From contig JAITIS010000096.1 in NCBI GenBank assembly GCA_031279305.1, positions 1-48,596 of the forward strand: a DNA stretch of 48,596 nucleotides. The letters run 5' to 3'. The DNA comes from Candidatus Margulisiibacteriota bacterium. Lineage in GTDB: Bacteria > Margulisbacteria > Termititenacia > Termititenacales > Termititenacaceae. The notes under the pieces are model-generated. The model saw only the letters and a program-made list of their open reading frames with translations, had not been told where the DNA came from and ran no database searches. Position numbers and translations under genes: made by a program. Shown piece after piece: positions 17,174 through 24,841 of this stretch (positions are counted from its first letter, which is position 1; every line of letters begins with the position of its first letter).

Positions 17174-17286
17174 TTACAATTTTGTAAGGATTTCCGCAGC
17201 CCTGAATAAGATATTACAATTATGTAATTTCTTATCTATTGGAAACAATATTGTATAAATATTGTGCGTAGTGTACACAAATGTAA
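17174..17286. promoter_or_regulatory. Three copies of a TTACA-N4-TGTAA operator-like site
   Basis: Site 1 (17174-17187) is TTACAATTTTGTAA. Site 2 (17214-17227) is TTACAATTATGTAA, symmetric one base further on each side. Site 3 (17273-17286) is GTACACAAATGTAA. They are centred 40 and 59 bp apart. Site 3 overlaps the -35 of the aminotransferase operon promoter, site 2 lies just downstream of the start point and site 1 just before the ribosome site, an arrangement expected for repression by a dimeric regulator. A further palindrome ACAATATTGT lies at 17245-17254. The regulator is not encoded next to it. Confidence 0.55.
17252..17280 (-). promoter_or_regulatory. Promoter of the aminotransferase-kinase-permease-SDR operon
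   Basis: On the minus strand TTGTGT is followed after 17 nt by TATACA. Transcription would start near 17245, leaving a leader of about 85 nt that contains two of the three operator-like sites. Confidence 0.45.
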
Positions 17287-17310
17287 TACGCTTGTCAAGT
17301 CCGGCGCGAT

Positions 17311-17339
17311 TTGTTTCAGGGGCTGTTCTTTAGTACAAT
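17311..17339 (+). promoter_or_regulatory. Promoter of the lipoprotein-xth-metF operon (leaderless)
   Basis: TTGTTT and TACAAT are separated by 17 nt. The -10 ends 9 nt before the lipoprotein ATG and no Shine-Dalgarno is present. Confidence 0.45.
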
Positions 17340-17348
17340 ATCCGTCTT

Positions 17349-17816
17349 ATGCGTAAATTATTCCTTGCGCTGTTTTGTCTGCTGTTTTTGGCCGGCTGCC
17401 AAGACGGCGAGACGCCGCTGGCTCGCCGGGAAATTCCTAATGCGCTGACTGGCCGGCGCGCGTTGGTGCTCGCGCACAGCTCGGAGTATAACTTAAAATT
17501 TCTGGAGCAGTTGGAAAAAATCGCCGGGAGGCATTATTCTGTAACCATCGATGATCTAAGCCGGATCACCGAATATAATTTTGCCTATTATAACTGCGTG
17601 CTGATTATCGAGCGTCTAAGCGGCGGACGGGCTAGAGAAGTGGATGGCTTTATGGAGATTTACAATGGAGCCAATAATATTGTTTTGCACGCCTTAAACG
17701 GCAGCTATATCTCGCCTTATCCGCTGTCCGTCGTCACCGCCGACGCTAAAAACACCCGCGAGGACGCCCTGCGCGACACCGCGGCGGCCGTGTACGCGCT
17801 GCTCAAGACCAAATAA
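17349..17816 (+). CDS. Small predicted lipoprotein, unknown function
   Basis: The 155-residue product starts with a type II signal peptide: MRKLFLAL, a hydrophobic core, and the lipobox LAGC with lipidated Cys17, so it should be membrane-anchored outside the cytoplasm. The mature part has the look of a small alpha/beta domain: RRALVLAHSSEYNLKFLEQL, then a strand YYNCVLIIERLSGG, then NNIVLHALNGSYISPYP. No catalytic motif is recognisable. Its stop and the exonuclease III start overlap as TAATG, so the two are translationally coupled, but I see no functional link. Confidence 0.75.
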   Translation: MRKLFLALFCLLFLAGCQDGETPLARREIPNALTGRRALVLAHSSEYNLKFLEQLEKIAGRHYSVTIDDLSRITEYNFAYYNCVLIIERLSGGRAREVDGFMEIYNGANNIVLHALNGSYISPYPLSVVTADAKNTREDALRDTAAAVYALLKTK

Positions 17817-18583
17817 TGCGGCTAATTTCTTGGAACGTAAACGGCCTGCGCGCCGCGCAAAAAAAAGGGTTTTTAGACTGGTTTGAGCGGGACAGGCCCG
17901 CAATACTCTGCCTGCAGGAAACGAAAGCACAGCCCGCCCAGCTCGACGCCAAGCTGCTGAATGCGCCGGGCTACAGCGCCTATTGGTCTTCCGCGGAAAA
18001 AAAAGGCTACAGCGGCACGGTTATCTACACGCAAAAAAAACCGTTAAGTATCCAGCACGGCTTGGGACTGGAGCGTTTCGACCGCGAGGGGCGCGTGGTC
18101 ATCGCCGAGTATCCAGAGTTTACCCTGCTCAACATTTATTTTCCTAACGGCAAAAAAAATCAGGAAAGGCTGGACTACAAAATGGATTTTTACGCGGCGG
18201 TGCTAGATTACTGCAATGCGCTGCAAAAACAGGGGCGGCAGATAATCATCTGCGGCGATGTGAACACCGCACACCGGGAGATCGATCTCGCCCGTCCCAA
18301 AGAAAATGAACACACGTCCGGTTTCCTGCCCGGCGAACGAGCCTGGCTAGACCATCTTCTGCGCGAGGGATTTGCCGACACGCTGCGAGAAAAATATCCA
18401 GACCAGCCGGGTCTGTACACTTGGTGGGATTACAAAACACTGGCGCGCGGGCGAAACATCGGCTGGCGGATTGATTATTTTTTTATCACGGACGGCTTGA
18501 AAAAAAAGCTAAAAGACGCCTTTATTCTGGCCGGCGTCACAGGCTCCGATCACTGCCCGGTGGGAATAGAATTATGCATCTGA
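17816..18583 (+). CDS. xth: Exodeoxyribonuclease III / AP endonuclease
   Basis: This enzyme cleaves DNA at abasic sites and degrades 3' ends during base excision repair. The 255 residues follow the exonuclease-endonuclease-phosphatase fold: the metal-binding Asn in SWNVNGLRA, Glu in CLQETKAQ, the catalytic pair in GDVNTAH, and the C-terminal GSDHCPVGIEL. YFPNGKK and DYFFITDGL are also characteristic. The length is standard. The gene overlaps the preceding lipoprotein gene by 1 nt and the following metF by 10 nt. Confidence 0.95.
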   Translation: MRLISWNVNGLRAAQKKGFLDWFERDRPAILCLQETKAQPAQLDAKLLNAPGYSAYWSSAEKKGYSGTVIYTQKKPLSIQHGLGLERFDREGRVVIAEYPEFTLLNIYFPNGKKNQERLDYKMDFYAAVLDYCNALQKQGRQIIICGDVNTAHREIDLARPKENEHTSGFLPGERAWLDHLLREGFADTLREKYPDQPGLYTWWDYKTLARGRNIGWRIDYFFITDGLKKKLKDAFILAGVTGSDHCPVGIELCI

Positions 18584-19428
18584 AAAAAATATACAGCGGA
18601 CGGAGGCCGGTCATTTCTTTTGAGGTATTTCCGCCCCAGACCGACGAGGCCAGCGCGCCGCTTATCGCGGAGCTGCGAAAACTTAAAGAATTTGCGCCGG
18701 GCTTGATCTCCGTCACTTACGGCGCGGGCGGCACGACACAGGGGCGCAGCCTCAAGCTGTTAGAGAAAATTGTCAAAGAATTAAATCTGGAATTGATGGC
18801 TCACCTGACCTGCATCGGCTCCAGCGAAAATTCTATTTTAAGTTTTTTGCAAAAAATTACCGGCTGGGGCGTGCAGAATATTCTGGCCCTGCGCGGAGAT
18901 TATCCGCGGAACAATCCCGGCTATCAGCCGGAAAGCGCCGTGTTTCAGCATGCCGCGGATTTGGTGCGTTTCGCCAGACAAAACACCGAACTGTCCATCG
19001 CCGTGGCCGGTTTCCCGGAAAAACATCCCGAAGCGGCCAGCTTGGCTGAAGACATCAAACAGCTGGCTGCCAAAATCCGCGCCGGGGCAGACGCGGTGTT
19101 TACCCAGCTTTTTTTTGACAATCAATATTATTATGATTATGTAAAATTGGCGCGCGCCGCGGGAGTGGCCGCGCCGATAATACCGGGTGTTTGGACCATT
19201 ACCAATCTCAAACAAATAAAGAAAATCGCCGAATTAAGCCGGGCCAAAATTCCCGGCGAGCTGCGGCAAAAACTAGAAAAAGCCGGCGAACAGGAAGCGC
19301 GCGAGATCGGCATAGATTACGCGGCGGCGCAGCTGCGCGACCTGCTCCAGCACGGCGCGCCCGGCGCGCATCTGTACACGCTCAATAAAGCGGACGCGGT
19401 GATGGAAGTGCTGCGGAAAGCGCTGTGA
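18574..19428 (+). CDS. metF: 5,10-Methylenetetrahydrofolate reductase, MetF
   Basis: MetF is a FAD-dependent reductase making 5-methyl-THF for methionine synthesis or the methyl branch of C1 metabolism. The 284 residues fit a TIM barrel: SFEVFPPQ with the catalytic Glu, VTYGAGGT, HLTCIGSS, ILALRGDYP with the flavin-contacting Asp, and QLFFDNQYYYDY, then IPGVWTITN. The start overlaps the end of the exonuclease gene. A long near-perfect inverted repeat follows the stop. No metE or metH lies in the window, so its exact pathway role is open. Confidence 0.95.
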   Translation: MHLKKIYSGRRPVISFEVFPPQTDEASAPLIAELRKLKEFAPGLISVTYGAGGTTQGRSLKLLEKIVKELNLELMAHLTCIGSSENSILSFLQKITGWGVQNILALRGDYPRNNPGYQPESAVFQHAADLVRFARQNTELSIAVAGFPEKHPEAASLAEDIKQLAAKIRAGADAVFTQLFFDNQYYYDYVKLARAAGVAAPIIPGVWTITNLKQIKKIAELSRAKIPGELRQKLEKAGEQEAREIGIDYAAAQLRDLLQHGAPGAHLYTLNKADAVMEVLRKAL

Positions 19429-19432
19429 CCCA

Positions 19433-19495
19433 GCGAATATATTGCCGCCGCGAGCCGACGGAGCACCGTAAACTCGCTTGCGGCAACATATTCGC
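19433..19495. terminator. Long inverted repeat between convergent metF and PHP genes
   Basis: Arms at 19433-19448 (GCGAATATATTGCCGC) and 19480-19495 pair over 16 bp with one G-U position, and an inner CGAG/CTCG pair can extend the stem. It lies exactly between two convergent stops, as a bidirectional terminator would. No T run follows on either side, so an intergenic repeat element or a stable RNA end is also possible. Confidence 0.45.
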
Positions 19496-19496
19496 T

Positions 19497-20225
19497 TCAC
19501 AGAACTTTTACAGCAACGGATTTCTGTTCTAGCGCGCTGCGCAGGGCGGACAGTGAAAAGTCCTCTAATTCAATTTCATTGTAAACAAGCCCAATGTCGT
19601 TCAGATAATGCGCGTCAGAATTGCTGATGACCGGATAGTCAAAAGTCTCCGGCCTGGCCGCGCCGCACAGATAGACACTCTTGTGCAGCTCCACCGCCGA
19701 ATATTTTTCGTCCGGCAAAAGCAGTCCCAATTGGGAGATGAGGCTGTTGCGCGGACGGTTGATATGCGCCGGCACGAACAGGCCGCCCGCAGCCAGCACC
19801 TTGTCGCGCAACTCTTCCAGGCCGAGATCGGCCGCGCTGCTCAGTATTTTTTCGTGCTGCCCCAGTATGATGTCATTTTCATCCACGATAACCTGATCGC
19901 CGAAAATTTCTGGATCATTTTTTATATCCGGCAGCCGCGGGGCAATGAATTTATCTAATTCCATAGCTTTTTCCAGCTCGTCAAAATAACAGAGCGTATG
20001 CACTTCTTCCCGTGTGTTGATCTCCATACCGTAAAGACAGCGCACTCCGGCGGCGGCGCAGGCGCGCGCGGCGGAGGGATTGTTGAGCGCGGTGTTGTGA
20101 TCGGTGACGCAGATGAGATCAAGACTTAGTTCTTTGGCGCGCGCGGCAATAGCCCGGGGCGACATCTCCAGATCGCCGCAGGGGGATAAGCAGGAATGAA
20201 TATGCAGATCGGCTTTTATTTTCAC
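19497..20225 (-). CDS. PHP-domain metal-dependent phosphoesterase
   Basis: The 242-residue protein has the PHP motifs for a trinuclear metal site: ADLHIHSCLSPCGD at the start, CVTDHNTALN, GMEINTREEVHTLCYF, then PAHINRPRNS and ISNSDAHYLND. The family includes nucleotide phosphodiesterases and histidinol phosphatases, and the substrate is unknown. It overlaps the DRTGG gene by 4 nt. The set CBS/histidine-kinase-like ATPase, DRTGG and PHP is a gene group I associate with fermentative anaerobes, often near iron-only hydrogenase genes. No hydrogenase genes are visible here. Confidence 0.85.
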   Translation of the reverse strand: MKIKADLHIHSCLSPCGDLEMSPRAIAARAKELSLDLICVTDHNTALNNPSAARACAAAGVRCLYGMEINTREEVHTLCYFDELEKAMELDKFIAPRLPDIKNDPEIFGDQVIVDENDIILGQHEKILSSAADLGLEELRDKVLAAGGLFVPAHINRPRNSLISQLGLLLPDEKYSAVELHKSVYLCGAARPETFDYPVISNSDAHYLNDIGLVYNEIELEDFSLSALRSALEQKSVAVKVL

Positions 20226-20554
20226 CGGTTTAGCCGGCCGTAAATCAAATGCGACGCCGCAAACTGATTAAGCCCGGTGTTAAATATGGCGATATTTTCC
20301 TGCGCGGCGCTCTGAAGCATATCCTCCGGTATGGTTTTGCCATTGCAGATGATGATGCCGGCGCAGTCGAGCAGCGAAGCCACGGCTACGGTGTTTTTAT
20401 GCGCCTGGATGGTGATGAGCAGGGCATTCTCGCCGGCGTTGGCCAGCACGTCGCTTAAAAGATCCGAGGTGTAGCCGTTTTTGATTTCTCGATCCTCGTA
20501 TTTTGCCTGCACCAGCTTCAGTTCAGGTAGTTTGGCCAGTTCGCTTGTTTTCAT
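20222..20554 (-). CDS. DRTGG-domain protein
   Basis: This is a stand-alone DRTGG-type domain of 110 residues, with the characteristic SDLLSDVLANAGENALLITIQ, then HKNTVAVASLLDCAGIIICNG, and a C-terminal GLNQFAASHLIYGRL. The fold is related to the N-terminal part of HPr kinase and to domains of some phosphotransacetylases, where a regulatory nucleotide-binding role is suspected. The ATG at 20554 is preferred because AAGGAG lies 8 nt upstream; an ATG at 20560 is too close. It overlaps the CBS-ATPase gene by 32 nt and the PHP gene by 4 nt. Confidence 0.85.
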   Translation of the reverse strand: MKTSELAKLPELKLVQAKYEDREIKNGYTSDLLSDVLANAGENALLITIQAHKNTVAVASLLDCAGIIICNGKTIPEDMLQSAAQENIAIFNTGLNQFAASHLIYGRLNR

Positions 20555-21482
20555 CAGCATTCTCCTTTCCGGTGTTTATTATAGCGCGGACTTCCGTGCC
20601 TTTGCCCGGCGCCGACTGGATCTGAAAATCATCGGACACCCGGCGCACATTGGAAAGGCCCATTCCGGCGCCAAACCCCAGACTGCGGATCCAGTCATTG
20701 GCAGTGGAGTAGCCTTCCTGCAGCGCCAGCGCCACGTCTTTGATGCCCGGGCCGCGGTCTTTGGCGGCGATCTCGATACTGGAGCCGTTCACCGCCATAC
20801 TGATTTTACCGCCATCCGAATGAATGACCAAATTCATTTCCAGCTCGTAGGCCGCCACCGCCACGCGGCGGATCAGCTTCGCGTCAAAGCCTTTGCTCTG
20901 CAGGATTTTCTTAAATTCACCGGAAGCCACCCCGGCATCCTCAAAAGAAAATTTCTGGTGAATAAACTCTTTGTACACGCTGTAACTATTGACCTGCGCC
21001 GGAGCAGGCAGGAGTTTTTCCAGTTCGGCGACTTCTTTATTCATCTCGACCAGCAGTTTGTTGATAATATCCCGGCTGGTCACAATGCCGACCAGTTTGT
21101 TGTTTTTATCCAGCACCGGAAAAACCCGGAAATGATAGCGGTCAAAATAAGTGATTCCCAAACTAAGCGGCATATCGTCTTCCAGCACGATGACATTGCG
21201 CGTCATCTGGTCTTCGACTTTATCCTCGATAATTTTATTGTCCAGCGCGTGGATAATATCGCCGACCGTGATGATTCCAAAGAGCCGGCCGTTCTCCAGC
21301 ACCGGCAAAGCGGTCAGACCGTGCTCTTTCATCAGGGCCTGCGCGCGGCGCATAGTTTCGGCGCGGGAGATCGTGCACAGTTCTCTGGTCATCACATCGC
21401 GGATTTTTAGCGTATAGATCAGCTCTTCCAATAAAGAAGGGATTTTCTCGGACTGGCTTAAAGGAACCGTATTTTCCGGCAT
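20523..21482 (-). CDS. CBS-pair protein with GHKL (anti-sigma-like) ATPase domain
   Basis: The 319 residues hold two tandem CBS motifs (about residues 27-145; TALPVLENGRLFGIITVGDI and RVFPVLDKNNKLVGIVTSRDI), which normally sense adenine nucleotides. A GHKL/HATPase domain follows at about 205-305, with the N box ELEMNLVIHS, DRGPGIKD, and the lid GFGAGMGLSNVRR. This resembles RsbT/RsbW-type serine kinases rather than two-component kinases, since no phospho-acceptor His domain is present. It leads the CBS-DRTGG-PHP trio, so energy-state sensing coupled to phosphorylation is a reasonable inference. The ATG is 7 nt after a TGATATAAT extended -10. Confidence 0.88.
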   Translation of the reverse strand: MPENTVPLSQSEKIPSLLEELIYTLKIRDVMTRELCTISRAETMRRAQALMKEHGLTALPVLENGRLFGIITVGDIIHALDNKIIEDKVEDQMTRNVIVLEDDMPLSLGITYFDRYHFRVFPVLDKNNKLVGIVTSRDIINKLLVEMNKEVAELEKLLPAPAQVNSYSVYKEFIHQKFSFEDAGVASGEFKKILQSKGFDAKLIRRVAVAAYELEMNLVIHSDGGKISMAVNGSSIEIAAKDRGPGIKDVALALQEGYSTANDWIRSLGFGAGMGLSNVRRVSDDFQIQSAPGKGTEVRAIINTGKENADENKRTGQTT

Positions 21483-21489
21483 AGAAACA

Positions 21490-21498
21490 ATTATATCA
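21490..21498 (-). promoter_or_regulatory. Extended -10 promoter of the CBS-DRTGG-PHP operon (leaderless)
   Basis: TGATATAAT on the minus strand is a perfect extended -10, ending 7 nt before the ATG. No ribosome binding site is seen. Confidence 0.6.
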
Positions 21499-21502
21499 GA
21501 GA

Positions 21503-21524
21503 CTGCCGCAACTAAACGCGGCAG
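21503..21524 (-). terminator. Probable terminator hairpin after trpA
   Basis: CTGCCGC and GCGGCAG pair perfectly around an 8-nt loop, 5 nt after the trpA stop. The downstream sequence is only mildly T-rich (TCTCTG). It also lies immediately before the promoter of the next operon. Confidence 0.5.
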
Positions 21525-21529
21525 TTAGT

Positions 21530-22264
21530 TTAAGACCCGGTCAATTTACCCAGCGCGCTTTTAACCGCGGCATAAATATCTTTTTTTTCGGACGCCGCTT
21601 TTTGCACAGTTCGCGTAAAATACGAGCCGACTACCACCGCGTGCACCAGCGGAGAGAGCGCTTTTATCTGTCCAGCCTTGTTTATTCCAAAACCGCCGTA
21701 TATTTCATAGCCGGCCCCGGACAATCCCCGCAAAAATTTTTTGACCGCCGCGGAAATAACCGTGTCCGCTCCGGTAATGCCGGTGCGCAAAGAAACATAA
21801 ATTTTTTTATAGGGCCTGAGCATTTTCAAACGCGCGGGAAGCATACCGGCAACAGCCACCGGCACCGGAGCAATGCCGTGTCTAAGCGCCAGACGGTAAT
21901 AGCCCTCGGTGTCCTCCAGCGGCAAATCCGGCGTGATAAGACCTTCCACGCCCGCGGCGCGCATATCCTTAATATATTTTTCTACGCCGTAGCGAAAAGG
22001 AATATTGGCGTAAGTCATCACCATAATCCGCTCAAACCCAGCGCCTCGCGCTATGCGTATATAATCAAAAATATCGACCGTGCGGAAACCAGAGCGCAGG
22101 GCGGACTCGCTGGCCAGCGTAATCGCCGGGCCATCCGCGCTGGGGTCAGAAAAAGGTATCTGTATTTCCAGTATTTCCGCGCCGCCGTTTCGCAAAGCGC
22201 CCGCCGCCGCGGCAAAACCCGCTCTGGATGGAAACCCGGCTACCAGATGCACCATCAGCCGCAT
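21530..22264 (-). CDS. trpA: Tryptophan synthase alpha subunit
   Basis: TrpA cleaves indole-3-glycerol phosphate to indole, which is channelled to TrpB. The catalytic Glu and Asp are in LEIQIPFSDPSADGP. Phosphate-binding parts are SLRTGITGAD, YGGFGINKAGQ and VVVGSYFT. The ATG at 22264 is preferred: GGAGA lies upstream and it overlaps the trpB end by 10 nt, whereas an ATG at 22300 extends the product by 12 residues with no ribosome site. The resulting 244 residues are slightly short for the family (about 265) at the N-terminus. Confidence 0.93.
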   Translation of the reverse strand: MRLMVHLVAGFPSRAGFAAAAGALRNGGAEILEIQIPFSDPSADGPAITLASESALRSGFRTVDIFDYIRIARGAGFERIMVMTYANIPFRYGVEKYIKDMRAAGVEGLITPDLPLEDTEGYYRLALRHGIAPVPVAVAGMLPARLKMLRPYKKIYVSLRTGITGADTVISAAVKKFLRGLSGAGYEIYGGFGINKAGQIKALSPLVHAVVVGSYFTRTVQKAASEKKDIYAAVKSALGKLTGS

Positions 22265-23475
22265 AAACGCTCTGTCTCCTGCCGCAAAAATTCTAGCCAT
22301 TCTTTTTTATACAGAGCCGGAGCCGTGATAAAAATATCTTTGTCGCCGCGGCCGGACATATTGATAACCGCTATTTTATTTTTAGGCAGCTGGGGAATTA
22401 TTTTTAAGGCCGCGGCTGCCGCGTGCGCGGACTCCAGAGCGAAAAGCAGGCCTTCGGTTCTGGCCAGACACCGGTAGGCGCGCAATACTTCGGCATCTTT
22501 GGCCAGCGTGAATTCTATACGTCCGCTGTCTGCCAGAGCCGCCAGCTCCGGTCCTATGCCGATATAGTCCAGACCGGCGGAGATAGAACGCGTGGGCTGC
22601 GCCTGTCCGTCCGCGGTCTGGACAAAACGCGATTTGTAGCCTTCGATAATACCCGCGGGACTATTACGGCAAATCCGCGAAGCGTGCTGGCCGGGTTTAT
22701 TGCCGGCGCCGCCGGCTTCCACGGCGATGAGCCTAGTTTTCTTATTTTTAAGAAAAGGCGCGAACATCCCAATGGCGTTGGAACCGCCGCCGCAGCAGGC
22801 GATAAGCACATCGGGCAGCCTCCGCTCCCTCTGAAATATCTGCTGTTTTAGCTCGCGTCCGATAACGCCTTGAAAAAATTTAACCATATCCGGATACGGG
22901 TAAGGCCCCAGCGCCGAGCCGATCAAATAATGCGCATCCGCATAACAGGCCGACCAGCGTTTGAGACAGGCGTTCACCGCGTCCTTGAGAGTCTTAGTTC
23001 CGTCATTCACTATATTGACCGCCGCGCCGTACTGCTTTATTAAGAAAACATTGGGCTGCTGGCGCGCCGCGTCCACCGCGCCCATAAATATTTCACAGCG
23101 CAGGCCCAGTCTAGCGCAGGCCGCGGCGACCGCCACGCCGTGCTGCCCAGCGCCGGTTTCGGCGATCACGGCAGTCTTGCCCATTTTTTTGGCCAGCAAA
23201 GCCTGACCGAGAGCGTTGTTTATTTTATGCGCGCCGGTATTGGCCAGTCCCTCCAGCTTGATATAGATTTTCGCGCTGCCTAGAGCGCGTGTTAGATTTT
23301 CGGCATAGAGCAGAGGCGTGGGACGCCCGGCATAATGCGTCAAAAGATCTTTATATTCCGCCAGAAATTTTTTATCTTTACGACACTCAGCAAAAGCCGA
23401 GGCCAAATCGACCAGCGCCGGTTTCAAAACCTCGCCGACATACTGGCCGCCGTACCGGCCAAAATATTCAGGCAC
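22255..23475 (-). CDS. trpB: Tryptophan synthase beta subunit
   Basis: TrpB is the PLP enzyme that joins indole and serine. The 406 residues begin VPEYFGRYGGQYV, typical of TrpB1. The PLP lysine is in NTGAHKINNALGQ, the substrate-binding ETGAGQHGVA follows, and the phosphate-binding CCGGGSNAIGMFAPF comes later. SAGLDYIGIGPELA is also diagnostic. The GTG at 23475 is chosen because AGGAGGT lies just upstream and the protein then starts at the conserved residue. A longer in-frame ATG at 23553 would read through trpCF. The start overlaps the trpCF stop by 8 nt. Confidence 0.95.
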   Translation of the reverse strand: MPEYFGRYGGQYVGEVLKPALVDLASAFAECRKDKKFLAEYKDLLTHYAGRPTPLLYAENLTRALGSAKIYIKLEGLANTGAHKINNALGQALLAKKMGKTAVIAETGAGQHGVAVAAACARLGLRCEIFMGAVDAARQQPNVFLIKQYGAAVNIVNDGTKTLKDAVNACLKRWSACYADAHYLIGSALGPYPYPDMVKFFQGVIGRELKQQIFQRERRLPDVLIACCGGGSNAIGMFAPFLKNKKTRLIAVEAGGAGNKPGQHASRICRNSPAGIIEGYKSRFVQTADGQAQPTRSISAGLDYIGIGPELAALADSGRIEFTLAKDAEVLRAYRCLARTEGLLFALESAHAAAAALKIIPQLPKNKIAVINMSGRGDKDIFITAPALYKKEWLEFLRQETERLCG

Positions 23476-24838
23476 GCGCCACCTCCTGCACAAAGTCAAG
23501 CATTTTTTGCCGATCTTTAACCCCAGGACGCTTCTCCACGCCGGAACTGACATCGACCAGCGAGGGACGCATGCTCCGGATCATCCGCCGGATATTTCGG
23601 GGAGTCAATCCGCCGGCCAGCCATTGCCCCCGGATAAGCCTATGCTTCCGCGCAGGTATCCGCCGGCCTTTTACCAGCGCGCTGGTTTTGGGCGCGTCAT
23701 AGAGCGTCACCGGCAAAGCGCGGCGGCGCAGGTCAGCGGCAGCCAAATAGGCGCTGCCAGCCAGAGCATAAATATCCGCTTCATTATAAGTCTGCACGGC
23801 GTCGAGCAGTCCGGCGCGCAGCAGCTTTTTTATTTCCGGCGTCACTTTTTTAACCACAGCAATTTTTAAGATTTTTATATTCTTAACCGCGCGCAATAAT
23901 TCCGCGCTGGTAAAACGCGGCGAATCCGGCACAAAAATAAACCCGGCCGCATCCGCGCCGGCGCGGGCGGCCAGTTTTACATCGGCTTTATTTGTCAGTC
24001 CGCAGATTTTGACATAAATATTTTTTTTAGCGGCATAAAGTCTGGTGAAAAAATTGGGGGGCTGCCCAGCGCCGCGCCGGAGAGCATTTATAAAATTCCT
24101 GATTGTCCGCGCTCTGCCCGCCGCCCTGACCGCCGCTGTGCCGATCAGCGCGGCGCGAAAGCCCGCATTGCCGATGATTTTCAGCAGATAGCCAGTATTC
24201 ACACCGGATTCATATACTACCGGGACATTTGGCGGAAGATAGGCTTTCAGTCGCAACGGCCAGTCGGGCTGGATCTGAAAAGTCTGCAAATCGCGGGAAT
24301 TGAGGCCGATTGCATCAGGCAGATTTTTAAGTTTCAAGATTTTCTGCAGAGCCTGCAGACTGTGCGCTTCACATAGAACCTGCAATTTATACTTATGCGC
24401 TTCAGCAATCAGTGCTTGCAAAAGACCGCCGCTTAAAATCTCCGCGATCAAAAGCACAGCGTCTGCGCCGGCGCGGTAAGCATGCGCGATGTCTTCCGTG
24501 CAGAATAAGAAATCTTTACGTAAGAACCCCCAACGGGGATATTTTTGCTTGAGCCTGTACAAATCCGCCAGAGAACCTTGAAAATATTTATGCTCCGTCA
24601 GCACCGAAAAACGCCGGACGCCGCCGCGCCGGTAATCCCGCGCCAGCTGGTCATAAGAACAACCACCCAAGCGGCCCTCCGCAGGCGAAGCCCTCTTAAA
24701 CTCCGCGATGATAAACGTCCGCGGCCCGTTAAAAAACGGCGTCACGGGAATGGTTCTTTTCGGGAAACCGGCGGCCAGAGCGCGGTCGCGCGCTAAAGAT
24801 TTTCGGCGGTCAGACACTATTTTATCCAGAATATTCAT
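23468..24838 (-). CDS. trpCF: Fused indole-3-glycerol-phosphate synthase / phosphoribosylanthranilate isomerase, TrpCF
   Basis: The 456-residue bifunctional enzyme carries out two consecutive tryptophan steps. TrpC (residues ~1-255) has IIAEFKRASPAEG with catalytic Glu and Lys, RKDFLF, VLCEAHS, GLNSRDLQTF and YESGVNT, all key residues present. TrpF (~270-456) has the catalytic Cys in VKICGLTN, and the C-terminal LAGGLTPRN and VDVSSGVEKRPGVKD. In the TrpF half the usual VQLHG and GGTG motifs are replaced by VQTYNE and VKGRR, so that domain is divergent. The same C-F order is found in enteric bacteria. Confidence 0.93.
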   Translation of the reverse strand: MNILDKIVSDRRKSLARDRALAAGFPKRTIPVTPFFNGPRTFIIAEFKRASPAEGRLGGCSYDQLARDYRRGGVRRFSVLTEHKYFQGSLADLYRLKQKYPRWGFLRKDFLFCTEDIAHAYRAGADAVLLIAEILSGGLLQALIAEAHKYKLQVLCEAHSLQALQKILKLKNLPDAIGLNSRDLQTFQIQPDWPLRLKAYLPPNVPVVYESGVNTGYLLKIIGNAGFRAALIGTAAVRAAGRARTIRNFINALRRGAGQPPNFFTRLYAAKKNIYVKICGLTNKADVKLAARAGADAAGFIFVPDSPRFTSAELLRAVKNIKILKIAVVKKVTPEIKKLLRAGLLDAVQTYNEADIYALAGSAYLAAADLRRRALPVTLYDAPKTSALVKGRRIPARKHRLIRGQWLAGGLTPRNIRRMIRSMRPSLVDVSSGVEKRPGVKDRQKMLDFVQEVARA

Positions 24839-24841
24839 CGC

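Noticed and set aside
20481..21410. 309-codon plus-strand frame across the CBS-ATPase and DRTGG genes
   Set aside because: It is antisense to two proteins with clear domain motifs and has His/Phe/Gln-rich composition typical of antisense frames.
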